Origin: Micrasema longulum
Lineage: Eukaryota > Arthropoda > Insecta > Trichoptera > Brachycentridae
Reading direction: 5' to 3'
Assembly: GCA_022494885.1 (NCBI GenBank)
Contig: JAGVSM010001651.1
Coordinates: 124,001 to 188,000 of the forward strand
Length of the DNA stretch: 64,000 bases
Part shown: piece after piece, positions 22,284 through 33,644 of the stretch
Layout: each line of letters opens with the position of its first letter
Position numbering within the stretch: position 1 is the stretch's first letter
Notes under the pieces: model-generated
Database searches by the model: none
What the model saw: the letters and a program-made list of their open reading frames with translations, nothing else
What the model was told of the DNA's origin: nothing
Position numbers and translations under genes: made by a program

Positions 22284-22439
22284 GTTTGGTGGTTTATAAA
22301 AATTCCTTAATAAAAAAGTGCAAAATAAATAAAGATTAAAAATATTCCTCACCCCGTTTTCGCTTATATTCACTTCGCTCGCGAAAATCTGTTAAATTCT
22401 TTCCATCCTCGTTTATAACAAATCGCGTGTGTAGCAGAA

Positions 22440-22765
22440 CCAAGAAATGGGAATTAGTTTTTTTCCCGCAGTTGACGTATGCACGTTCGGTAGAAAAGGC
22501 CATTTGAATCGAAAATTAATCCACCTTTTCCATAGCGCTTTTTGCCCGATTAAAATAACTTACTATTGAATGGTCCGCCCTGTCAGAATAGATGTCGTTC
22601 CATTAATTTCCGCTCGGAACATATTTCTGGCTTTGAAATACTACCCCGAGATAAAGCGTCGGTGGCTGACGCGTCGCCGCTGCCGAAGCCGACGCCCGCC
22701 CTACCCGTGAGAGAATCAGTATTACTTGAATTTAGTAAACAAAGTGGCCATGTTACTCCATGAAA
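22440..22765. other. CpG-rich patch with strong splice-acceptor-like site
   Basis: TTTTTTTCCCGCAG at about 22458-22471 looks like a splice acceptor, and CCCGTGAGAG near 22706 like a donor. Between them lies the GC-richest patch of the region (about 22640-22705), rich in CG. Frame at 22566-22763 is open for 65 codons, but no frame stays open from the acceptor, so a coding exon is not supported. It could be a non-coding exon, a regulatory element or chance. Confidence 0.2.
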
Positions 22766-22887
22766 AACTGTCGGCAAAACTCATTAGAGCCTTAGCAAAT
22801 TATAAATATTAGAATTTATCTGTTTTTACTATTTGTTTTGGTGATCTCACTATAATACAATAAGTGTATATTTAAACAATGTTTTGA

Positions 22888-23037
22888 ATATGTCCAAATG
22901 CTTGCAGACATTTTTGAGAGAAAACATTTTTGAGAAGGAAATATGGAAGTTTAGGGATGTACAGAGCTTATGATCTGTCATTGGCTGGTTTAAGTAGCCA
23001 CTTTACACACTGTGTAACATTCACCATTATGCCTATG
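22888..23037 (-). repeat. FR interspersed repeat copy
   Basis: TGTCCAAATGCTTGCAGAC, GGAAATATGGAAGTTTAGGG, CTGTCATTGGCTGGTTTAAG and TTTACACACTGTGTAACATT are in complemented FR order. The right end is cut by the composite repeat that follows. Confidence 0.75.
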
Positions 23038-23600
23038 TAGGTAGGCGACCGTGCCAACCACTACACAACAAGGCAGACTTAATTTTACTCGATTTTCTAT
23101 TTCAGTATTTTTACCCGAGAGTAGACATTGAGTTGAAAACTCTTGTCAAAAAAACTGTAATCTTCATTTGCTTGGACTCGGACGTTTTGTTATACATTGG
23201 TATTTTGTGGGTATTTAAATTTGTATTACTTTTATAAACATTTACATGATCATTATACTTGCAGGTGTAAATTTGATAGATAAGTATAAAATAATTCTGA
23301 TTTCACACAAGTTAAAAAAAACAATTAACAGCTCCACAACCAGGATCAAATCATGCCTGTAAACTATCCCCAACTCACTAGGAAATCTGCATTGAGTCGG
23401 GATAGTAAAATTCATACGTCTACGTCCGGTCCCGGGAATAACAGTGGCACAACTCAAAAACACACATTTACAGGAGAGCAGTTTTACACTCGTCCACGCT
23501 AAAGTAAACTAACAATTACTCACAAAAAAGGCACAGCATAAAGTTTTCTAGTTTGTACCATCTAGTTTTAAATGTTTTGAGAGAAAACAATGGAATAATC
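23038..23600 (-). repeat. Composite SINE-like repeat
   Basis: Complemented landmarks: GTTGTGCCACTGTTATTCCC (about 23440), TTACAGGCATGATTTGATCC, CTACTCTCGGGTAAAAAT (about 23115), then a tRNA-like head with TGTAGTGGTTGGCACGGTCG (about 23045). The 49.15-49.57 kb region has the same order on the plus strand, and 12.75-12.93 kb has the first part. The 73-codon frame at 23242-23463 lies in this repeat and is not called. Confidence 0.5.
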
Positions 23601-23689
23601 ATTACCACGCTAGTATTATTTCTAGATTGTTTATAAGAAAAGTATTGTATTTCATTTATTCAACATTTCTAACATAATGTAAATTGTAC

Positions 23690-24000
23690 GTTTGCGGGTT
23701 TATTGCAAAATGAAGATTTTTTCCAACAATCAATAAAACACACGAGTTATTCATATGAAGTTTTGAAGTGAATTAAAAAAAAATACAGAGAAATATACAA
23801 AAACAGAAATGACAGTATTTGTAAATAAATTATCTTTAATCAATACTTAAAGGGAAGAAAAATAGAGGAAATGTGTAATGATTAAGGAAGAAGATATTTT
23901 TAAGACGTGACTTAAATAAATAAATAAAAATTCTATCGAGACATCTTAAATATTGGATGAAATATGTTTCTACAGTCAAGCCTCGTGAACACTTTATGAG
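23690..24000 (-). pseudogene. CR1-like LINE tail, third copy
   Basis: Complemented, ACTGTAGAAACATATTTCATC and remnants of the last RT codons (TAAGTCACGTCTTAAAAATA) match the 15.95-16.05 kb block, and the 3-prime part has TTGGAAAAAATC and AACCCGCAAACGTAC in place of the better-kept UTR at 16.25 kb. An AAAT run interrupts it at about 23925. Confidence 0.5.
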
Positions 24001-24359
24001 TATTTATGTATATTTTTGTTTTTTAGGCCACTTAAATATTTTTAAGATAGGATGTATATTTAGGAATATTTTGCATTAAAAAATGTCAATTTTGGACTTA
24101 TACCATTATTGCTCAGGTGCGAATTACTTTGAAGACGTTATTTTTGTGACAGTTTTTAGTAAGCAGAGATGCAGATAGCATTTAGTTGAATAGGCATATT
24201 TGTATTACGGATGCTTAATGAGATCCTCAACTTATAATATGCCGAATAGAAAAGCTATAAAAAAATAATGTTACCTACCAATTAGTCCAGGTTAACTGTT
24301 TTCGGCTTTTAAAAAATATCATTTTAACTCTTAATAATATTTATTCGCCCTATATCGGT

Positions 24360-24595
24360 GTGGGCGGGTCTCAAGGTGTATAGTGGCTACTTTTGGGTTA
24401 CCAAAGTTTGTGAGACTAGCTAGCTAGGTTCACAGTACACTTTATAGGGGCTGTAATTCAATATTTTGACAAGCCGCTGGGACTAGCCTGGCAGTGATAA
24501 ACCGATTCTTTTAGAAGCCATACACCCCAAATCTCGCCGGGACTTGAACCTAAGAAAAACTTTTTTGCAATGGACCGATGACCGAACTTGGTCGC
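24360..24595 (-). repeat. Possible diverged tRNA-headed SINE
   Basis: CTCGCCGGGACTTGAACCTAAG (about 24535) resembles a complemented box B and flanking bases, after a GC-richer stretch (24360-24520). No second copy was found in the window. Confidence 0.3.
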
Positions 24596-24599
24596 CAAT

Positions 24600-25290
24600 A
24601 ATATCGCAATAAAAAGAATTAATGATTTAATTTGATACGATCTTTTTAGTGATTTGCCAACATGTAAAAAAAGGATTTGAAAGTATTATATTTTGATATC
24701 ATAAATATTACGCTGTCACATTATAGACATAATTATAATGGCATATGGTAGATTACAGCTTAAATAATTATATGGGCTTGAGAAAAATTGTACTATTTTT
24801 TACAATCCGGAATTTTCGTTCAAGAAGCAACTGTTAGTGCAGTAATATATATGTAATTGAAACCATATATTGCTATTAATTTTAAAATGACACCTTTTTT
24901 TGTATTTCTTATTAATTCAGTCAAAAAACTGATTAGTAAAAATAAAAATTAATTGTTAGACTTTTCTTATAACATTATTATTGAAAAAACAGTGTTTTGA
25001 TAATCTAAAATGTATGCACGCATTTGATAAAAATACATTTTTTAAAAATTACGTATTACAGGCGAGATAAAATAAAAACGCTTAGATTTATATCAAATAA
25101 ATTCTTTGGTCAAACATTTTGAGCAGTAATATGTTTCGTTTGCCAATAATGAATTACCCATAGGCCGATTTTACAAAGGTCGTACAAACCAACACAACAT
25201 GGTGAAAATAGGGTAAATTGATTTTTATTTGATTATTTTTGTCAATTAAATGGTTATTCTGACGTAAAAAATCTGCAAAATGGCATTTAG
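24600..25290. other. AT-rich DNA, nothing recognised
   Basis: No gene or repeat called. Confidence 0.45.
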
Positions 25291-25294
25291 TGTA

Positions 25295-25350
25295 AATTAG
25301 TCGACCTCGTGGTGTACCGTTCGGGGCATTTGTCTGCCATTAAGTAAATG
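25295..25350 (+). repeat. SINE-A head fragment
   Basis: GTCGACCTCGTGGTGTACCG and GGGGCATTTGTCTGCCATTA match the first half of the SINE-A head. Confidence 0.45.
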
Positions 25351-25359
25351 GAAAAAATA

Positions 25360-28135
25360 CAAAAAATACATTTTTATCTGTCTTCTGTCCAATCAATTAA
25401 ATCCCAGTTGGAGGAGAATTCACTTCCCACATGTCCTCAATCCAATAATCTGGATTACCTTCTTTCAGCATAAAGATGCTACGGCTATCAAATTGCGGAA
25501 AATTTCTTCAGGCAGCTTTTTTCGTTCGGCAACGAGTAATTTTTCCGTGTATGTGGGCACCGCCAAGGACACTTATGTCCTCAGATGTAGTGTGTGGTGG
25601 GCATATTGTAGCAAACCAGTCAATAACAATGTACATACGAAGTTCTAAAAATAAGTTTGCTATGGAAAACTTCTAAAACTGTTAATACACGTCTCTTAGT
25701 AGGCTGTTTAACAGATCAATTATCCACCCCACTGGAACAATTAAAAGTTAATTGGTCTTGCATCCAGGAAGAATGACATTTGTAGAAAAAAACCGGTAAA
25801 AAATATTTTAAAAATACCAGTCTATTTACTATATTTATGCGATGTATTAGGTGTTAAGATACGTTGTGTCTATTTTTCACAAATTCAAAAATTAGCACCA
25901 AAAGTAAAACAAAAATATAAAGGTTATACGTAATTCGAAAAAAAATGTTCTTCTCTACAAGATATTGTGTTTGCTTTAAGGATGTAAAAATATATTTTTT
26001 TTATTACAAGCCTTCAAAATGGAATGTCTTGACATTCGACGAATGTTAGTATATTTAATCTGTTCGCGATACTTAAACAGTGTACGGTAAAGATGCTATG
26101 AATTGATTAATGGTTAAATATTTATTACAAAAAATTACATTAAGGTAACATGCTATTGGTTTAATGAGTAATAGTTTCCCTTTTCTAAGACATCAAATAC
26201 GCATTTTTAAAATCTTTAATTTATGTAATAAATATTATCCACTTCATTAAACATTTTTACATTTTTGTCAGTTGACATTTTTATAATTGATATTCAAAGG
26301 GAGATATCATAACTACAGAATAAATTTTTAAAGTAATTAATTTGACAAAAGGTTCATTCTTGTTATATCAAAATTAAGATACACAAGTTAAATTTACATA
26401 TGAGATTTATATATAAACAATAATATTATTATTAGATTACACATAAAAATATGTTTATAAATACCCTACTAACAGATTAAAAATAAAAAATGATAAATAT
26501 ACGTCACACATAAATACTACGTCATCACCATTACTAGTAGTTTTACAACTAGAAATAAAAGTATTATTGAATAATTTGTTGGATTTTTTTACTTGTTTTC
26601 TTATTATTTTCGTTTGAAGAAAAACGACACAGCTTATGTTAATACCTTAATTAAGAAGTCAAGTTTTGTTAATAAGCTTTCATGTTTACATATATTGTTT
26701 AGAAATGTTAATAATTAGTATACATTTCACGATACTTAGATATAAGTTAAGACATTCATGTATTATGTTTGTACTGTTTTAAGACCAAATTACTAAAAAA
26801 AAAAGGAAAAATCATTTTCATGTGTATTATTATAAAAAGCATATGAGTTTGACGATAAGACCACTTGACATAAAAACATATATTTCTTTTTGGGGGCGGC
26901 GCGCGTGAATAGGAAACCATAATAATTCAGGGTGATCTGACATCTTGCATGATAAACTTTAACGACAATCTGCCAACATCCTGGTTCACTTCGTCTCTAA
27001 GTATAAAATACGCCTTCTTGGACTGTTTCCATTTTCCACAAATACACGTCCACTAAACGGTTAATGGGGATGTACATTTTCATTCTGGTTTTTGATTTTT
27101 TCTCCCCTTGCGTTGTTTTGTATTGAATAAATGGCGGATTGAATAAATAAGTACGCGCGCAGCCCTAAAAGAAAATAGCCGTTTTAAAAGAGAATTACAT
27201 TTTCGTTGTTTTTCCTTATTTTGAATGACGTCATTTATCCAGCAAAACTTTGTTTCTTTTATTTTTTATCGTTATTTATTATGTCATCTAAAAATTTAAA
27301 AAAAGCTTACAATAAAGTACATTATGTACACACAAATTATTTATTCTTTAACGTAATGGGAAACGTAAATATATATACATGTATTCTATTTACATAAAAA
27401 TTGTACTAAATATCAATATTGTATACTTATATTTTTAAAATGAATAAACTAAGAAAAAAAATCTTAAAACATGAAATAAAAAACTTTTTTTTTACACGTT
27501 ATATGAGTTTTGTAACAAATATCTTTAAAATATTAAATAAAACATTTTAATTTAAGTGCCTGTGTTGTTATACATATTATACTCCTTTACGGATGCAAAT
27601 CGTGGAACCTCACTAGGGCCCAAAACATGTGTAGGGAATTTGTTTTCGTATAAAATAATAATTGTATAGAATTTTGACTTACGAAATTTTGTTACAAGGT
27701 TGGGTGTTTAAAATAAAATATTTCAACTGACATATTTATATGGAGTTTTATTTTCAAGTATATAGGTACATTGGTAACACAAGTATTGAAGATTTTATAT
27801 GCACTCATTTCACATGCTGAGTATTATTCATAAATACCAATATATTGATTAGAAATTCAGAGAGTAATTTATGACTTTTAACTTGTATGGAACGAAACTC
27901 ATTGCGACGTTGCACGTTACAGATAAGGAAGAATATAAAAATAATTCGGGGACATACAGTTGTAAAACGTTGTTTATATTTTGGGGATTCGTAATCAAAA
28001 GTACCTTAAATGTAGAAAGTTAGTTCTTATCTTGAAATGTTTACAAAGTTTTTAACCCTATAGGGGTAAGTACGAGTAGATATACACTAAGGTGGGTAAA
28101 AGTTAGTGCACATGTATATATAATATTTTTTGATT
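25360..28135. other. AT-rich DNA without recognisable gene
   Basis: The longest repeat-poor stretch of the left half. A 66-codon frame at 25476-25676 (+) and a 63-codon frame at 27206-27397 (+) show no family features. 26890-27180 is GC-richer (GGGGGCGGCGCGCGTGAATA at its start) and could be a conserved non-coding element. No promoter or exon can be supported. Confidence 0.4.
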
Positions 28136-28139
28136 ATTT

Positions 28140-28224
28140 CAAAAATATTATTTATTTATTTGTAAACGCCTAAAAGGTTTTCACATATACAGAGGTTATA
28201 AAATATTTCCAAATATAAAAATTA
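28140..28224 (-). repeat. Possible LINE 3-prime tail
   Basis: ATTTATTTATTTGTAAACGC followed by CCTAAAAGGTTTTCACATAT looks like a complemented UTR ending in an (AAAT)n tail. Family not assigned. Confidence 0.3.
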
Positions 28225-28710
28225 CAATTTAAAACGAGGCTAGCACAGAGACATGCATATTTTATAGGTCCAAAAATTGTTAATTATTTTTTACTGATAA
28301 TATTTCATTGATCCCAATGTTTCAAAATTTTCCTTCTTTTAAGAAACACGCACTATTCTGGATTCAAACTAAAGTTATGAACTCTTTTTTCTATGATATA
28401 TTTTGTAGCCCTTTAATAATAAAGAATGTTTTTTTCCATTTTTTATTTCCTTATTTCATTACTAAAAAACAAAAATAAATACATTATAATCTTTTACAGA
28501 ATATTTTCTTTTCTCTTTCTTATGTTACATAAAAATATTAACACTGTATATTTATTATAGGAGAAAAAATTCATAAACATTTCTTGTATACCCACGGCCA
28601 TGCCTTTGTGGCATTTTTTGTTTCCTATTTTTACTGTTAATATGTATTTCATTGCTATCCTTTATTTTTCAATACTTTGTTTTACCTTTTATATATATTG
28701 TAAAAAATAT
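28225..28710 (-). mobile_element. LD repeat, uninterrupted copy
   Basis: Complemented, it carries L (TTGTAAAAAATATATATA end, CACAAAGGCATGGCCGTGGG, TTCTCCTATAATAAATATAC) and D (CTTTATTATTAAAGGGCTAC, ACTTTAGTTTGAATCCAG, GGACCTATAAAATATGCATG) joined directly. It shows the empty site corresponding to the FR insertion at 7.46 kb. Confidence 0.6.
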
Positions 28711-29059
28711 ATATATATAAATATATATACGTAAAACTGTGGTGCCTCAAAAGTAGATACCGGAAACTGTCAATAGCATATCAACAGACAAAAAATACGA
28801 CAGGTTCAGTGACCATTATCTTAATTATGTATAATTTACAATTCAATACTTTTTTCTGATAGTTTTTTTTACATCATTTTCTTTGGAATCGTATCATGTA
28901 TACGATGTTTTTTTGGATTGTTATTCTATTGCATAACATGTTATTATAATTAAATTAATTTCATGGAGTATTTTTTATTGTTAACTATTATGGCTTAGCA
29001 CGAGCACAGCCTAAGAAGCCTACATAAGTTTATTAATATTTAAACGAGTGTAATTTTGT

Positions 29060-29605
29060 AAATAAAGGCCTATGACGTATGCAAGGAGAGCGATTTGCTG
29101 ATGAATGTCGATGAATCGATTGTGTTGGTTTTTGAAAGAAATGAAAGTATGACTAAATGTGAAATCACTGTGAATGGGGTTATACTAAAACAAGTAGAGG
29201 AATTCGTGTATCTAGGAAATATGTTTAATAGGCATGGAATGACTGAGAAAGATATTGAAATGAAGGTGCCGAGAACAGAGTGAACGGTGTACATAAATCA
29301 ACCATGGAAAATAAATGTTTGTCACAAGAGGCAAAATTAACAGTTCACAATAGAGTCCGAATGTATGGAAGGGAAGTATGGACTTGGAAAAACAGGGATG
29401 AAAGTAGGCTGAATGCTGTTGAAATGCGATCTCTCAGGCAAATGTGCGGTAAAATTATGTACGATAGATGCACAAATGTTGAGATTCGTACATTATATAA
29501 GGCTTAGATAAGCACTATCGACAAAATCAAGAAAGGAGCTCTGCGTTGGGCTGGACATGGAGAGCGAATGGACAGCGAAGGAACGGCTAAAAATATTTAC
29601 GGCTT
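29060..29605 (+). pseudogene. Non-LTR retrotransposon RT C-terminal fragment
   Basis: Two plus-strand frames, 29095-29283 and 29280-29507, read as consecutive parts of the C-terminal RT region of an insect endonuclease-reverse-transcriptase LINE. Landmarks are a VDESIVLVFER block, then EEFVYLGNMFN with the typical YLG, then VHNRVRMYGREVW, AVEMRSLRQMCG, and LRWAGHGERM at about 29545. A shift of one base near 29280 joins the two parts, and the frame breaks again after 29507. The RT palm and endonuclease are missing, so it is a 5-prime-truncated dead copy. It ends near 29605, just before a different LINE tail. Closest clade by memory: RTE-like. Confidence 0.75.
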
Positions 29606-29644
29606 AAAATTGTTTCAAATAGTTTGTTGACGAGTTTTCTGTGT

Positions 29645-30365
29645 AAAACAAAAGATTTTGTCTCGTCGGTCTAGATATTAATGAAAGCACAAAAAGCCTT
29701 ACTAAGAGAACCAACCAAAAGCCTTACCAATACTCTACAGACAGACTTTTTACAGAATTTCCAGTACAAGACATAAAACAAATATACATAAAGACAATTT
29801 TAAGACGTTTCCATCAAAATCCTGACAGACATAATGACGGACAACAAATTTACGACTCTAGGCAAAGACAAAAGACAATACTTCTGCTCCCAAAGAAAAA
29901 AACAAATCACAAACAAAGACATTATACTTTTCTGGCCCCTAAGCAATACAACTTTCTAAGCAAGGACATGTTGGTGAACAAAATGAAAAACAATATTTTC
30001 AAAGCTAGAGTCCATAAATGGATTGCTAAAAAGACTAGACAGGAAGCTGAGGAATATGTTTCATATATAAGAATATAATTTTAGTTTCTTGAAAATCCTT
30101 TTTCGTTTTATTGATGTAGGTATGTTTTTTTTTTTTTATTTCTTTTGAATTTTCACACAATTGATGTGACAGTATGTACAATTATGTATAAAATAAATAA
30201 TACATTGACACTCCGGAACGTGCCTGTGGGCCAGTAGAGTGGCTACATCCATAAATAATAAAAAAAATTATTTAATATACCGTACCTATTGTATAAACAT
30301 TTTTGCTAACTATGTATTTGAATTTTAAATTGGATTCATTAAATAAATAAATAAATAAAATAAAC
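29645..30365 (+). pseudogene. LINE RT C-terminal end with 3-prime UTR
   Basis: An open frame without a useful start codon runs from about 29650 to the TAA at 30076-30078. It carries the terminal block seen in CR1- and Jockey-group LINEs: LLLPKKKTNHKQRHYTFLAP followed by KQYNFLSKDM and FKARVHKWIAKKTRQEAEEY. A 3-prime UTR with GTGCCTGTGGGCCAGTAGAG (about 30220) and an (AAAT)n tail at 30340-30365 complete the element. The intact last 140 codons suggest a fairly young insertion, truncated at its 5-prime end where it abuts the RTE-like fragment. Confidence 0.7.
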
Positions 30366-30499
30366 GCGTTTCTGCACCAATAAAAAAATATGTCTTAAAA
30401 AAAGTAGAAAAAAAGAGTTAAATATATACTTATAGACGTCTTCCGCAAAGAGTAAAAAATAGTAAACCAAATAAAAACAGACCTATAAAAGCATTTTGT

Positions 30500-30725
30500 T
30501 TTTTAATATTTCGATCCACCTCAGTGAACAGCGAGCGGGGTAGCTGTGTGTATAAGGCTCGCAGACCGCTTGTTGCTCCGGTATTGTTTAGCGTATGGCG
30601 GGGTTACTTTTTATCCCTTTTCCGACTTTTTGTTCAGTTATCTGGAAGTTTCCTGGCGTGCACGCTGTATCCCGGGCGGGCAATAAATCCACGGATAAAT
30701 TTGAGCAGATAAATGAGAATTAGAA
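30500..30725. other. GC-richer island, unassigned
   Basis: Markedly GC-richer than its surroundings (AACAGCGAGCGGGGTAGCTG, ATCCCGGGCGGGCAATAAAT). A 62-codon frame at 30524-30712 has hydrophobic and arginine-rich parts but no known domain. It could be a conserved element, an exon remnant or part of a repeat. Confidence 0.25.
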
Positions 30726-31061
30726 ATAATAATATTAAGTCCTTGGTTGGTAATACGGCGTTATCTCGCCTGTTTTATTGTTAGTGGGTTACTTTTAATG
30801 CTGTTTGTATGAATCCTTTCAGATGTTACTAAAACGCTTTTTATTATGCCCCGATTGGTATTAAAAAAGTTGTTGCGGAGAATCACCACTAGGGATCTAT
30901 TTATTGACTTACTGTTCGTTATGATAACTTTTTTATTACTAAAAAAGAGTTAAATTTTAAGGTTCCGATTTTAATTGGATAGTTTGATTCAAAGCGATAA
31001 AATTTCGTTCTACATAAAAAAAGTTTTGAATGTACCTTTTTAAGCACAAATTTTAAGATTA

Positions 31062-31160
31062 ATGGCAATATGCCAATCTCCTTGATTCGTGCACGAAAGG
31101 TTCCGGGTTTGATTCCCGGTGAAAAAACAACAAATATGAATTCGACACTGTGTCAGTTTG
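31062..31160 (+). repeat. SINE-B copy
   Basis: GCACGAAAGGTTCCGGGTTT and GATTCCCGGTGAAAAAACA form the second half of the head with a near-perfect box B. Compare 51.17 kb. Confidence 0.6.
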
Positions 31161-31164
31161 TTTG

Positions 31165-31480
31165 TCTAACACTAAACTACAAACACACAAAATTTTTAGT
31201 CCGCCAAACAATAGCGTATGTGTTTTTTATTTTTTTATTTATTTATTTTTAATTACGAAGGAGTGCGGTGCAGCGAAATACTTGAGAGAATCTATCGGTT
31301 CCAATATAGGCAATGCCTGTTCTAAGGAATCGATATGTTGCAGCAAAAATAATATAATAATTTAGGATAGTATTTGCAAAAGTGTGCACGGATATAAAAA
31401 GTATAAATGTAATCTATAAGTATGTAAAAAACAAAATAAGTATGTATTTCATATAATAAATATGTACATAATATATTGAA
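31165..31480. other. AT-rich DNA, nothing recognised
   Basis: A GC-richer stretch at 31255-31335 contains no recognisable gene; the short frames across it are incidental. Confidence 0.4.
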
Positions 31481-31484
31481 TCGG

Positions 31485-31625
31485 GTTGTGGTCCTGTGGC
31501 TAGTGTCTCGGACTCACGGACCAAAGGTCTGTGGTTCGAATCCCACTTAACCCCAACTTTCCCATTTTCTAATAGTGAGTTATTTACAACTCGTTGAAAA
31601 TGGCCCTCAAAATTAAATACACGGG
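31485..31625 (+). repeat. SINE-C copy
   Basis: Head: GGTCCTGTGGCTAGTGTCTC, GGACTCACGGACCAAAGGTC, box B GGTTCGAATCCC. Body: AATAGTGAGTTATTTACAAC, TCGTTGAAAATGGCCCTCAA. The same head-body order, complemented, is at 48.42-48.54 kb. Acceptor-stem mismatches rule against a working tRNA gene. Confidence 0.7.
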
Positions 31626-31939
31626 TAAATCATAAGAACGCAAATATTTTTTTTATTATAGAAAAAAAAATATGAGTAAGTTTTTTTATTTATTTCTCAA
31701 AAGCATCCAAAAATTAACATATAAATTATCAAGTCCTATTGAACTGCATAAAATGCAGTTCGTCAGCAGGTGGTTATAGTTAGGTTCTAATATATTATAC
31801 GTAATCGTATCTCTTAAATTTTATAAACATATTAAAACCCTTATTACTATGGAAAAAAAAAGAAAATATGTAGATCGTTAGTAAAAAAAAGTTACAAAAT
31901 TGTCTAAATAAAAAAGAAAAACACAAAAAAATTTCAATT

Positions 31940-32170
31940 TCAAAACCACGTTCTAAAATATAATAAAGTTATAATTGTCAACAAATTTTCTGACTCTTTG
32001 CTTTCCATGTTTATCAACCATTTGCCAATTTTTTCCCCAAAACATGTTTTACTTTCGTTTTTCCAGATGTAAGGCACTGAGGTATATAGCTTTGGTCCCG
32101 TAAAAATAAAAGATCTTTGAAACACCACTAGACGCGGTCTAGGCATCATCGAGTCATTTCTCACAGTTGT
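31940..32170 (-). pseudogene. LINE RT C-terminal fragment
   Basis: A 74-codon minus-strand frame carries the terminal LINE block SFIFTGPKLYTSVPYIWK then FGEKIGKWLI, parallel to the APKQYN...KWI block at 29.9 kb. The rest of the element is missing. It lies directly left of the mariner fragment. Clade uncertain (CR1/Jockey group). Confidence 0.55.
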
Positions 32171-32217
32171 ATTGTTTAGTGATCATGTAGACGTTTGTGC
32201 TTGAAAAATAACATATG

Positions 32218-32474
32218 GTGAACACACTCCTTTGATTAGAATATGTGAGACACGATTTCGACAATTTAATCTAAGTGTTTTCAATGTGAAAGACAGTGCG
32301 CTCTAGGTAGACCACAAATTGATAGGACAAGCAATTGCAGGCGTTACTGGATGATGATCCAACTCAAACTCAACAACAATTGGCAAAAGCATTAAATTAG
32401 TCACTAGAACCAATCAGTAGACGTTTACGAGCAACGGGGAAGATCAATAAACTCGGTAAATGTGTCCCACAAAG
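32218..32474 (+). pseudogene. mariner transposase N-terminal fragment
   Basis: Translation of 32218-32474 gives the N-terminal DNA-binding part of an irritans-type mariner transposase: RFRQFNLSVFNVKD, then LQALLDDDPTQTQQQLAKAL (second helix-turn-helix, 32334-32393), then ISRRLRATGKINKLGK. Two in-frame TAG codons (about 32313 and 32398) and a base loss between blocks break it. The catalytic D,D34D domain and both terminal repeats are absent; an AAAT run starts at 32474. A dead fragment. Confidence 0.8.
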
Positions 32475-32639
32475 TAAATAAATAAATAAATATTTTTTAA
32501 TAATTTCGTACAAAAAAATGTACAGTATGTGATATTATTTATTAAGATTGTCTTCAAAAATAAAATATATGTATTTATATATTTTAGACTGATATGAATT
32601 TATTGAAACGGATTTTATTTAGATTTACATTTATTGTAA

Positions 32640-32772
32640 CAATGACGGAAAACATTTTTGAGAAGGGAATATGGACGCCTCGGTATTTATAAGGCTTATG
32701 AACTGTCATTGGCTTGTTTATTTGGCCACTTTACACGATGCTTATGTTTAAACATCTACATTTCCTGAACCC
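32640..32772 (-). repeat. FR interspersed repeat copy
   Basis: GGGAATATGGACGCCTCGGT, CTGTCATTGGCTTGTTTATT, GGCCACTTTACACGATGC and TTTAAACATCTACATTTCC in complemented FR order. Confidence 0.65.
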
Positions 32773-32867
32773 GATTTTAATTCCCTAAGGAGCAAAATTC
32801 TGCCTTGCCCACATAAGTTGTGACATAATCAAAATATTCCTGATATCATTTAAGCTAAAGTAAATAA

Positions 32868-33045
32868 TGTCGGTCTCGCGGTGTAATAGTCAGCGCGTTT
32901 GCCTACCATGCAAGAGGTCGGGTTCGGTTTCCGACATGGTTGACATGAAACATTTATTTAAAAATGTGTTTTTACACTGTAATATTTCATAGCCTCTAGG
33001 CTGGTACCTGAAGCGTAAGACTGATCATATTTATTTATACTTCAT
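32868..33045 (+). repeat. SINE-A copy
   Basis: GTCTCGCGGTGTAATAGTCA, GCGCGTTTGCCTACCATGCA, box B-like GGGTTCGGTTTCC, the linker TGACATGAAACATTTATTTA and body GGTACCTGAAGCGTAAGACT. It stops at 33045 where an FR copy begins. Confidence 0.8.
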
Positions 33046-33390
33046 CTAACAATTTGAATCCAGTCCTTGTTCCCAAAAATTTGGACAAACTCATAATATT
33101 GTTGATAAAACCACCTGGTCCACGAAGAAGCATAGAAATTGAAAAAATAACAGTTTTAATTTAATTAAATGAATCTCACCTGCATAAATAAAGGTTTCAG
33201 CTATTTAACTTCACAAACAACAACAGATGAGAGAGTTGAAGGAATATAGATGTTTGAATTTGGGCAGAATGGTGAATGTTACGCAGTGTTTAAAGTGGCC
33301 ACTTAAACCAGCCATTGACAGGTCATAAGCCCTGTAGATGCCTAGACTTCTATATTACTTTCTCTTCAATTTTCTTCATCTCTGTTGTAA
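33046..33390 (+). repeat. FR interspersed repeat copy
   Basis: GAATCCAGTCCTTGTTCCCA, GGACAAACTCATAATATTGT, CACCTGGTCCACGAAGAAGC, ATAAAGGTTTCAGCTATTTA, AGTGGCCACTTAAACCAGCC and CATCTCTGTTGTAATATG in forward order. Nearly full length. Confidence 0.75.
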
Positions 33391-33404
33391 TATGTTAATT
33401 AATA

Positions 33405-33640
33405 TGTTTTTTTTTTCATAGAGTCTTTATTCAATAAAATATACACATTATTACAATATTACTACATTATAAAGAAAACAAAGTATTAAGATATATTTTG
33501 TCCCGATAAACTATTCAATAATAGTTTGTCATCGAGTGCTCAGACATTAGTTTTAATTAATAATCAAATTAAAAAAGAACAGACATAATACTGTATACGT
33601 ATAAAATAATAAACAGTTAAAAGAGTTTTTTTTTATTTTT
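33405..33640 (-). mobile_element. Poly(A)-tailed retroelement 3-prime end
   Basis: Over 90% identical by eye to 51860-52095. Complemented, the element ends in TTTATTGAATAAAGACTCTA followed by A residues: an AATAAA signal then a poly(A) tail. Upstream is a hairpin with GATAAACTATT / AATAGTTTGTC. No coding part is seen. It is a LINE or processed-RNA insertion of unknown family. Confidence 0.6.
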
Positions 33641-33644
33641 ATAG

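Noticed and set aside
31488..31560. Possible tRNA gene
   Set aside because: Box A and box B are present but acceptor and T stems mismatch and the same head plus body recurs at 11.5 and 48.5 kb, so it is a SINE.
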